From NCBI RefSeq assembly GCF_001730305.1, contig NZ_MIJY01000047.1:1-64000 (forward strand): a stretch of 64,000 bases of DNA, in the 5' to 3' direction. Positions 58,039-64,000 of the stretch are shown one piece after another. Below the pieces are notes generated by a model that was not told where the DNA came from, did not search any database, and saw only the letters and a program-made list of their open reading frames with translations. This DNA is from Enterococcus termitis. Lineage in GTDB: Bacteria; Bacillota; Bacilli; Lactobacillales; Enterococcaceae. How positions within the stretch are numbered: the stretch's first letter is position 1; each line of letters opens with the position of its first letter. Position numbers and translations under genes: made by a program.

Positions 58039-58284
58039 ATGAAATCCTCCTGTTAAGGACCCATCTTCAAACGAACTTTTCTAAACTAACATTTTCAGTG
58101 ATGACTCTTATTTTGTTGTGAGATGCGGACTGATGAACACAGCTGACTTTGTAGTTGCATGACTATAATGCTATTGAGCGTACTTCAATACAAATCTAAC
58201 TTCGTTCACGATTCACGCCGAATATTCCTCGTTTACTTTGTCTTTTGACAAGCTACGTGCTATCGGCTTAGTGACGTCACTTAC

Positions 58285-58572
58285 TTCGGTCGCCAAGTGC
58301 TGTTCAACATCTACTCTGCCTCTGGCAATCGTAGTGATTCTTGACGGGTAACTTCGCTCACTTCGGTCGCCAAGTACTGTTCAGCATCTACTCTGCCTCT
58401 GGCAATCGTAGTGATTCCTGGCGGGTAACTTCGCTCACTCCGGTCGCCAAGTACTGTTCAGCATCTACTCTGCCTCTGGCAATCGTAGTGATTCCCGGCG
58501 GGTAACTTCGCTCACTCCGGTCGCCAAGTACTGTTCAGCATCTACTCTGCCTCCGGCAGTCGTAGTGATTCA
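58285..58572. repeat. Tandem 77-bp GC-rich repeats in the ribU leader
   Basis: CGCCAAGT recurs at 58291, 58368, 58445 and 58522, exactly 77 bp apart, inside nearly identical units (about 3.7 copies). GC content is clearly above the surroundings. On the minus strand each unit can form CUUGGCG / CGCCAGG with a loop of about 20 nt. Period is not a multiple of three and no ribosome site is seen, so not coding. Confidence 0.92.
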
Positions 58573-58575
58573 CAG

Positions 58576-58608
58576 CAAAAACTCTATTTTCCAACAGGGA
58601 AAATAGAG
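58576..58608 (-). terminator. FMN riboswitch terminator
   Basis: Stem CTCTATTTTCC / GGGAAAATAGAG with a 4-nt loop and TTTTTG tail on the minus strand, 40 nt after the aptamer; expected to form when FMN is bound. Confidence 0.85.
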
Positions 58609-58648
58609 TAGAGTTATCTTATCTGAAAAATGCCAATTCAAATAAGCC

Positions 58649-58766
58649 CTATCTTCTTTATCCAGACTGTACTGTCGGTACTGGAATTTCACCAATTCGA
58701 CTACTTAAAAAAGTAGTTCGTGGACTATAACCACCGGTCGGGAATTTCACCCTGCCCCTGAAGACG
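58649..58766 (-). promoter_or_regulatory. FMN riboswitch (RFN element)
   Basis: Minus strand carries the RFN core: AGGGGCAGGGTGAAATTCCC, GACCGGTGGT, a stem-loop ACTACTT / AAGTAGT, TTGGTGAAATTCCAGTACCG, ACAGTCTGGAT, closed by TCTTC / GAAGA. All conserved blocks are intact. It precedes ribU. Confidence 0.95.
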
Positions 58767-58870
58767 AACCTTTATTAAATTTTTATTACAAGTATAATTA
58801 TACAACCTTTTATGAAAAAATCAATCTTTATGTTCAATAAGTCACATAATTAACATTCCTATTCGTACAA

Positions 58871-58916
58871 AAAAATGCTTGAACTGTCTCTGATAGAGGG
58901 TATGCTCAAGCATTTA
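58871..58916 (-). terminator. Terminator of rluB
   Basis: Stem AAATGCTTGA / TCAAGCATTT and T7 on the minus strand, next to the rluB stop. Confidence 0.88.
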
Positions 58917-58924
58917 AAATGTAA

Positions 58925-59641
58925 TTATTTGGATTGATTCATTAGAACACTGATCTCTTTTTTATTTAAATTACGGTATTCTCCTGGGCGAAGGCCTTTT
59001 AAGGTTAGGTCGCCATATCTTTCTCTTTTTAGCTTTTGGACAGGATAACCAACAGCTTGAAGCATCTTCTTCACTTGGTGATTACGTCCTTCATGGATCG
59101 TTAATTCCACAATGCTGGTATTCGTTTTTAAATCGACAGATATGATTTGAAATGCAGCTGGAGCCGTTTTGTAGCCATCGATCTTCATTCCTTTCGTCAG
59201 AGGAAGAAAATCATGTTTTTTCGCTAAGCCTTTTACTTTTGCGACATATACTTTATCGATTTCGTGACTTGGATGTGTCAGTTTTTGCGAAAACTCCCCG
59301 TCGTTTGTTAGAAGCAACAAGCCTGATGTATCATAGTCTAAACGTCCGACAGGATAGATCCGTTCCTTGATATGAGTGAAATAATCTGTTACGACTTTTC
59401 GACCTTTGTCATCTGAAACAGCCGAAATCACTCCTTTAGGTTTGTAAAACAAATAATAGCCATATTCTTCTTTATAGATTGGAACATCATCGACTTCTAC
59501 CATGTCGTTCTTCCCTACTTGAGTACCTAACTCCCGAACAATTTTTCCATTGACTTTTACGCGCCCGTTGACAATGTATTCTTCGGCTTTTCTGCGGGAT
59601 GTGATACCTGCATGGGCAATTACTTTTTGAAGTCTCTCCAT
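58925..59641 (-). CDS. rluB: rRNA pseudouridine synthase (RluB-type)
   Basis: A 238-residue RsuA/RluB-family enzyme: N-terminal S4 RNA-binding domain (RLQKVIAHAGITSRRKAEEYI), then the catalytic domain with GRLDYDTSGLLLLTNDGE, whose Asp is the nucleophile. It converts a specific uridine of 23S (RluB) or 16S rRNA to pseudouridine; Firmicute copies next to scpB are usually called RluB. The ATG directly follows the scpB stop. Confidence 0.92.
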   Translation of the reverse strand: MERLQKVIAHAGITSRRKAEEYIVNGRVKVNGKIVRELGTQVGKNDMVEVDDVPIYKEEYGYYLFYKPKGVISAVSDDKGRKVVTDYFTHIKERIYPVGRLDYDTSGLLLLTNDGEFSQKLTHPSHEIDKVYVAKVKGLAKKHDFLPLTKGMKIDGYKTAPAAFQIISVDLKTNTSIVELTIHEGRNHQVKKMLQAVGYPVQKLKRERYGDLTLKGLRPGEYRNLNKKEISVLMNQSK

Positions 59642-60256
59642 TTATTTTTCTTCCTCCGATTCATTTGTATCTGTAGTTTCTTCTTCATTTAATTCTTTAT
59701 AACGATCAAAAAAGAGGTCTAGAGGTAATTCTTCTGCGATTTCTTCTTCCATTTGGTGAATATCCGGCAGTTCATCTAGTGATCTTAAACCAAAATAATC
59801 CATGAAATAGGCAGTTGTACCATATAAAATTGCTCGACCTGGTCCATCTACTCGGCCTTTTTCTTCTATCAATTGACGAGCAACCAGTTTTTGCATAGAA
59901 CCTGCTGACTGAACGCCTCTGATTTCATCAACTTCGACTCTTGAAATTGGCTGCTTGTAAGCTACGATCGATAATGTTTCTAGCGCAGCTTGTGATAAAG
60001 CATTGGAAATCGGTGATTGGGCATATTTTTTTAATAGTGGAGCAAATATTTTTTTCGTGGATAACACAAAATGATTGCCAACTTCTAATATATTTAATGC
60101 CGATTGATCATCTGATTCATAGCGTTCTTTTAGTGCAGTCAAGGATTCATAGGTTTTAGCTGTAGAAAGTTCCAACAAGTAGGATAATTCTTCTAGACCA
60201 ATCCCTTCCTCACCTACAACAAATAAGATCGCTTCGATTTGACTAATTGTGCTCAC
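59642..60256 (-). CDS. scpB: Segregation and condensation protein B
   Basis: A 204-residue ScpB: two winged-helix domains (IEAILFVVGEEGIGLEELSYLL and ALETLSIVAYKQPISRVEVDEIRG) and an acidic tail. With ScpA it bridges the SMC heads for chromosome condensation and segregation. It overlaps scpA by 4 nt. Confidence 0.95.
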   Translation of the reverse strand: MSTISQIEAILFVVGEEGIGLEELSYLLELSTAKTYESLTALKERYESDDQSALNILEVGNHFVLSTKKIFAPLLKKYAQSPISNALSQAALETLSIVAYKQPISRVEVDEIRGVQSAGSMQKLVARQLIEEKGRVDGPGRAILYGTTAYFMDYFGLRSLDELPDIHQMEEEIAEELPLDLFFDRYKELNEEETTDTNESEEEK

Positions 60257-61038
60257 GCTGTTTCCTCCGTACTTGAATCAATCTCAGCCAATGCATTGTA
60301 TAGCAAGATCGTACTGTAATTTTCTGTTTGCTCAACCTGAATCGATCCTTTTTTCATTAATTCCAATAAGGCCATAAATGTCGTAACGATCTCTTGTTTT
60401 GAATAAGAGGTAAAAAAGTCTTCGAAATTCACGGGTGTTCGCCGATCGATTTGAGCCATTCTTTCTGAGATTGTTGCTATTTTTTCTTCAATCGATACAT
60501 CGTCCCCAGCCACAGTGGTTTCTATCGGCTGACGATTTTTTTTCTTTTCAAGCATTGCATGAAAAGCTAAGAATAAATCGATTGTGTTTAACTGATTTGG
60601 TTCCAGCAATGGATTGTCTTCTTTATACTCATCAACATCCATTGGCTCTTTCGTGTAATAAAGGCTTCGTTCTGATTCTTTTTCATGTAAAAGCCCTGCT
60701 GCATATTTAAATTTACGATATTCCAACAACTGTGCAACCAATGCATCTCTAGGATCCTCGCCCGCTAGAAGTTCATCGTCATTCGTTGCTTCCAACTCTT
60801 GTTTTGGGAGCAGCATCTTACTTTTGATTGCCATCAAGGTTGCCGCCATTACTATGTATTCACCAGCAATTTCTAGTTCTAATGTTTTCATGGTGTGGAT
60901 ATAGTTCATATATTGCTCTGTCACAGCAGCGATTGGAATATCATATATATCTATTTCTAATTTTTTGATCAAATGTAAAAGAAGATCCAACGGTCCTTCA
61001 AATACATCTAATTTTACATTCATTTCCTGCAAGATCAT
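60253..61038 (-). CDS. scpA: Segregation and condensation protein A
   Basis: A 261-residue kleisin of the SMC complex: N-terminal VKLDVFEGPLDLLLHLIKKL binds the SMC neck, C-terminal winged helix (ENYSTILLYNALAEI region) binds the cap of the other SMC head. A start at 61023 (MNVKLDV) is possible, but its ribosome site is too close, so I kept 61038. Overlaps scpB. Confidence 0.93.
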   Translation of the reverse strand: MILQEMNVKLDVFEGPLDLLLHLIKKLEIDIYDIPIAAVTEQYMNYIHTMKTLELEIAGEYIVMAATLMAIKSKMLLPKQELEATNDDELLAGEDPRDALVAQLLEYRKFKYAAGLLHEKESERSLYYTKEPMDVDEYKEDNPLLEPNQLNTIDLFLAFHAMLEKKKNRQPIETTVAGDDVSIEEKIATISERMAQIDRRTPVNFEDFFTSYSKQEIVTTFMALLELMKKGSIQVEQTENYSTILLYNALAEIDSSTEETA

Positions 61039-61076
61039 CCAACTTTCTTTTTCGACTCTCTAGTTTACCATAAAAT

Positions 61077-61439
61077 TCATTCGTTGTGTTCTTTCCATTT
61101 AGATAAATACGCAGAAGTCGCTTTTGTACCATAGATTTTGGTCTCTGGATACATCGATGCTACTTCTTTCAGTAATTCAAATCCCAGATTTTCACCGCGA
61201 AAAGAAGGTGTAATCGAAATATCGTGAACAATTAATTCATCTATAGTTGTCCTCTCGATTCCTATGATTCCTTGAATATTTTGTTCATCATCAGGTGTCC
61301 AAAGAAATAAGTGTAAGTGTTCATCGTTTTCATACATATCGATTTCTTTCAATAATGACTGATATTCGGTCATTTTTTTGTGAAAGCTCAATAAACCCAT
61401 AGCAATCTTTCGTTGTTCCTTTCGATAATACGTTAACAT
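61077..61439 (-). CDS. ribT: RibT-like GNAT acetyltransferase
   Basis: A 120-residue short GNAT protein resembling RibT of B. subtilis: IVHDISITPSFRGENLGFELL is the acetyl-CoA-binding motif (motif A), with ending KATSAYLSKWKEH. RibT in Bacillus is linked to riboflavin genes but its role is unproven. In the xerD-ribT-scpA-scpB-rluB cluster, as in Bacillus. Confidence 0.85.
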   Translation of the reverse strand: MLTYYRKEQRKIAMGLLSFHKKMTEYQSLLKEIDMYENDEHLHLFLWTPDDEQNIQGIIGIERTTIDELIVHDISITPSFRGENLGFELLKEVASMYPETKIYGTKATSAYLSKWKEHNE

Positions 61440-61463
61440 GATTTCACCTTCTTTTTCTTTTGC

Positions 61464-62354
61464 TTATGCTCTTGGAAAATGTTGTTTATAGACATCTGCC
61501 ATTCTTTGCTTAGTAATATGCGTGTAAATCTGAGTAGTGGAAATATCGGCATGTCCCAGTAACTCTTGCACGATTCGTAAATCCGCCCCATTTTCCAACA
61601 AGTGAGTAGCAAAGCTATGTCTTAACGTATGAGGAGTGATGTTTTTGTTAATACCCGCTTCTTGAACAATTTGCTTCAAGTTTTTCCAGACACCTTGACG
61701 TGAAAGTGGCTTGCCATGATGGTTCACAAATAGATGCGTTTCATTTTGATTCTTTTTGATCAAAGTGGGTCTTGCTTCTTCCAGATATTTTTCGATCCAT
61801 TGAATCGCATAGTCGCCCAGCGGAATAATTCGCTCTTTATCTCCTTTACCAATCGTTTGCAGCAAACCAATCGATAGATGTAAGTCGCCTATTTTCAAAT
61901 CCACCAGTTCGCTCACTCGCAAGCCTGTGGCGTACATCACTTCTAAAATCGTTCGATTTCTGATGCCCAGTGGCTTGGTTGTATCCGGTGTTTCGATCAA
62001 TGCTGTTACTTCCTCTACAGAAAGTGTGCTAGGCAGTTTTTGAGCTTTCTTAGGTGAATCTATGTGCTGCATTGGGTCGTGATCCATCACACGTTCCTGT
62101 CTCAAAAATTGATGAAAGCCTCTTAATGTTGAGATCATACGAATAATCGTTGCAGAAGAATTACTTTCATTGTTCAACAGCTGCAGATATTCCATAATTA
62201 TGTATCGGTCAACAAGTTGCCATGACTCTATTTTTTGGTCTTGTAAAAAAGCCAAATATTTATGTAAGTCTCGTTCGTAACTTTTTCTTGTATTGAGAGA
62301 TAGTCCACGTTCAATTTGTAAATAATGGAGATAATCGATCATTTGTTCTTCCAT
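61464..62354 (-). CDS. xerD: Tyrosine recombinase XerD
   Basis: A 296-residue tyrosine recombinase acting with XerC to resolve chromosome dimers at dif. Catalytic residues in place: Arg146 (GLRVSE), Lys170 (GKG), His242 and Arg245 (HTLRHSF), His268 (LGHAD) and Tyr277 (QIYTHI). N-terminal SAM-like DNA-binding domain (LSLNTRKSYERDL). Its core position next to ribT-scpAB and the lack of other mobile genes show a housekeeping Xer, not a phage integrase. Confidence 0.95.
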   Translation of the reverse strand: MEEQMIDYLHYLQIERGLSLNTRKSYERDLHKYLAFLQDQKIESWQLVDRYIIMEYLQLLNNESNSSATIIRMISTLRGFHQFLRQERVMDHDPMQHIDSPKKAQKLPSTLSVEEVTALIETPDTTKPLGIRNRTILEVMYATGLRVSELVDLKIGDLHLSIGLLQTIGKGDKERIIPLGDYAIQWIEKYLEEARPTLIKKNQNETHLFVNHHGKPLSRQGVWKNLKQIVQEAGINKNITPHTLRHSFATHLLENGADLRIVQELLGHADISTTQIYTHITKQRMADVYKQHFPRA

Positions 62355-62491
62355 CTATTTTACCTCATTTCTTTTTATTATCCTATCAAAGAATGCTAGT
62401 TGATTTGTAATAATCACAGGAAATCTCACTCTTCAAAGATTAAAAAGGAGAACGGGACAGAAGTATCTGCTTTTACTGTTTATCTGAATTC

Positions 62492-62535
62492 CGCGTGAGT
62501 GGGATATGACGAAATGATTATGTTTCACTCACGCG
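62492..62535. repeat. 10-bp perfect inverted repeat downstream of a hydrolase gene
   Basis: CGCGTGAGTG (62492-62501) and CACTCACGCG (62526-62535), 24-nt loop, GC-rich against the background and without a T-run. Confidence 0.6.
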
Positions 62536-62570
62536 TACGTTAACAGACTGTCTGTGACTAGCTTTTTTTA

Positions 62571-63503
62571 TTATTGTACATATTTATTCAAGAAATGTTC
62601 CACTTTCTCTTTATAAGCTTTTTTATTCACTGAATAGGCTTTCGCATGCTCTGCTCCCGGCACAACATATTTGTCTTTAGGAGCATTTGTGGCAGCATAA
62701 ACTTCGTCTAACATTTCAAAGGGAACAAAGGTATCTGCATCACCATGAATAAACAAGATCGGTGTTGTATTTTTCTTCAACTGAGCAATAGAACTCGCCT
62801 CACCAAAGAAATAGCCTGCACGAATCTTAGTAATTAAACTGGTAACAGGAACTAATGGAAATGACGGCAAATTGAACATATCTTTTAATTGATATGCCAA
62901 CTCTTCATTTACCGTAGAATAACCGCAATCTTCCACAATTGCTTTTACATTTTCCGGCAGAGCTTCACCACTGGTCATCATGACTGTAGCGCCTCCCATG
63001 CTGATGCCGTATAAAGTGATCTGTGCATGTTCTCCATTTTTTTCAATAACTTGATTGATCCATTGAAGATAATCCTTACGCTCCGGCCAACCAAAACCAA
63101 TATATTCTCCTTCACTTTTTCCATGACCGCGAGCATCAGGAACAAGAACATTGTAGCCCCAATCATGATACATTTTTGCAAAGCTTGCCATCGTTTCAGC
63201 ATTTCCCATATAACCATGCGCCATGATGACATTTTTATCCGTTTTTTCAGCCGCTGGTAAATAAATGGCCTGTAATTTTAAGCCGTCTGCGGCTTCTAGC
63301 GTCCAATAAGTACGATTTTTGTCGTCCTTAAACCATTTTTCTTCGGGATTTTTTGCCTCTACATCTGTGCCAGGTGTGTCACCAGCTAAAAAATCTTTCT
63401 CAGAAGGAACAACTGCATAATTATAGAAATACATTCCTCCACCGATCAACACAATTATGATCACTATTAATAGTGCGATCAGTATTTTTACTATTTTACT
63501 CAT
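62571..63503 (-). CDS. Membrane-anchored alpha/beta hydrolase (serine aminopeptidase-like)
   Basis: A 310-residue protein: N-terminal helix (IVKILIALLIVIIIVLIGGGMYF), then an extracellular hydrolase fold. Nucleophile GISMGG, Asp in HGDADTFVP, His in PGAEHAKAY; HGYMGNAETMASF carries the oxyanion region. Similar to YqkD-like predicted hydrolases. Substrate unknown. Confidence 0.88.
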   Translation of the reverse strand: MSKIVKILIALLIVIIIVLIGGGMYFYNYAVVPSEKDFLAGDTPGTDVEAKNPEEKWFKDDKNRTYWTLEAADGLKLQAIYLPAAEKTDKNVIMAHGYMGNAETMASFAKMYHDWGYNVLVPDARGHGKSEGEYIGFGWPERKDYLQWINQVIEKNGEHAQITLYGISMGGATVMMTSGEALPENVKAIVEDCGYSTVNEELAYQLKDMFNLPSFPLVPVTSLITKIRAGYFFGEASSIAQLKKNTTPILFIHGDADTFVPFEMLDEVYAATNAPKDKYVVPGAEHAKAYSVNKKAYKEKVEHFLNKYVQ

Positions 63504-63620
63504 CTAATAACTCCTCAACTACTTTGCTCGACTATTAAGATCTTTTCTTTTTTCTTACTCATTGAGCAAACTTTTTAAAATCAATAAATAGTATAAAGTT
63601 TTCTACCTATTTTCGCAATC

Positions 63621-64000
63621 TTAATCACAGATGATTTCATTATTGTTCTCTTGATAATCTTGAAAGAGCATATAATAATTTTCCTTGATTACTCGATTTT
63701 CAGAAAGGGACAGTGCTAAGATTTCTTTCAAATCAAAATAAGCTGCCTCACTTGTTTCAATACCTGGTTGGATTGTTTGGGTCTCTGCCTCACAACGAAT
63801 AAAAAATTTATAGACATAGGTCAATGATGGCGGATAATCATGTTTTGCTTTATCTAAAACTGCAATCAAGCGTGTGGCTTTGACTTTAATACCGGTCTCT
63901 TCAAAGGCTTCTTTTTCAGCTATTTCTTTAGGTGAATAGCCGATATCCGCCCAGCCTCCAGGTAAGGACCATGAGTGATCACTTTTTTCTTTTACAAGTA
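63621..64000 (-). CDS. Nudix hydrolase, 5' part beyond the window
   Basis: The open frame runs off the right edge. Visible part, 126 codons: LPGGWADIGYSPKEIAEKEA and FEETGIKVKATRLIAVLD form the Nudix box (Gly, Glu-Glu metal ligands), followed by a C-terminal domain ending NNEIICD. GGWADIGYS is common in ADP-ribose or nucleotide-sugar pyrophosphatases. The start and first domain lie outside the window. Confidence 0.9.
   Translation of the reverse strand, partial: LVKEKSDHSWSLPGGWADIGYSPKEIAEKEAFEETGIKVKATRLIAVLDKAKHDYPPSLTYVYKFFIRCEAETQTIQPGIETSEAAYFDLKEILALSLSENRVIKENYYMLFQDYQENNNEIICD

Noticed and set aside
58285-58572. 77-bp repeats as a CRISPR array
   Set aside because: Units are contiguous, without unique spacers, and no cas genes are near.
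61464-62354. Phage or island integrase
   Set aside because: Sequence and neighbours (ribT, scpA, scpB) are those of housekeeping XerD; no attachment site or phage genes are nearby.

Overview
The window is a low-GC Firmicute chromosome segment that looks like Enterococcus, close to but probably distinct from E. faecalis. Support comes from the NADH peroxidase and NADH oxidase, which match the E. faecalis enzymes as I remember them nearly residue for residue, including Cys42. Gene neighbourhoods (nox-perR-cysK, lexA-folA-thyA, aroE-to-psr, rpsA-cmk-LysM-recQ, scpAB-ribT-xerD) also fit. It is almost entirely core chromosome. I saw no rRNA, tRNA, prophage, insertion sequence or CRISPR array. Nearly everything is on the minus strand; the plus-strand genes are ispH, lexA, a YitT-family gene, an AraC-type regulator and a ferredoxin.

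Layout. 0.2-4.5 kb: a frameshifted acetyltransferase, a CorA transporter, npr and metA. 4.6-10.8 kb: a 2,049-residue cell-wall protein with 18 Ig-like modules, eight of them nearly identical 270-bp DNA repeats. 11.2-15.6 kb: a YczE-like membrane protein, nox, ridA, perR and cysK. 15.7-21.3 kb: ispH, a LysM glucosaminidase, tkt, a YnzC-type protein and lexA. 21.3-30.2 kb: folA-thyA-ABC-F, a Na+/H+ antiporter, small unknown genes, a DegV protein and a LytR-CpsA-Psr protein. 30.3-38.7 kb: an aromatic amino acid operon (aroE, DAHP synthase, aroB, aroC, tyrA, aroA, aroK, pheA). 38.8-46.1 kb: a conserved unknown, a thioesterase-cca-dapB-mazG set, a YitT protein, and ypiB/ypiA plus a degenerate AroB-like protein. 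46.5-57.3 kb: hup, der, an acetylating aldehyde dehydrogenase divergent from an atypical response regulator, rpsA, cmk, a LysM protein, recQ, ypbB, fer and a hydrolase. 57.4-64 kb: ribU under an FMN riboswitch, rluB-scpB-scpA-ribT-xerD, a hydrolase and a Nudix gene cut by the window edge.

The most notable signal lies upstream of aroE. A near-consensus promoter drives a leader that encodes an unannotated 20-residue peptide rich in Tyr and Phe codons (ending NNYYFSYFR). Downstream are six RNA segments, A to F, in which each segment is complementary to the next (A:B, B:C, C:D, D:E, E:F). Segment A lies inside the Ser-Tyr-Phe-Arg codons, and E:F is a strong intrinsic terminator just before aroE. 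A ribosome stalled on Tyr/Phe codons would cover A and shift the set to B:C and D:E, preventing termination. Read-through would give A:B, C:D and E:F, and termination. This is a relay version of leader-peptide attenuation in an operon whose Firmicute equivalents usually use T-boxes or proteins. I inferred it by hand base-pairing; it has not been folded or tested.

Other points of interest: a 28-bp palindrome over the npr -10 that shares a half-site with the perR promoter; an AroB-like protein without the AroB cofactor motif; a receiver domain lacking its phosphoacceptor Asp; 77-bp GC-rich tandem repeats between the FMN riboswitch and ribU; an IspH homologue in a genus known for the mevalonate pathway; and an LPNNG sorting motif in the giant surface protein.
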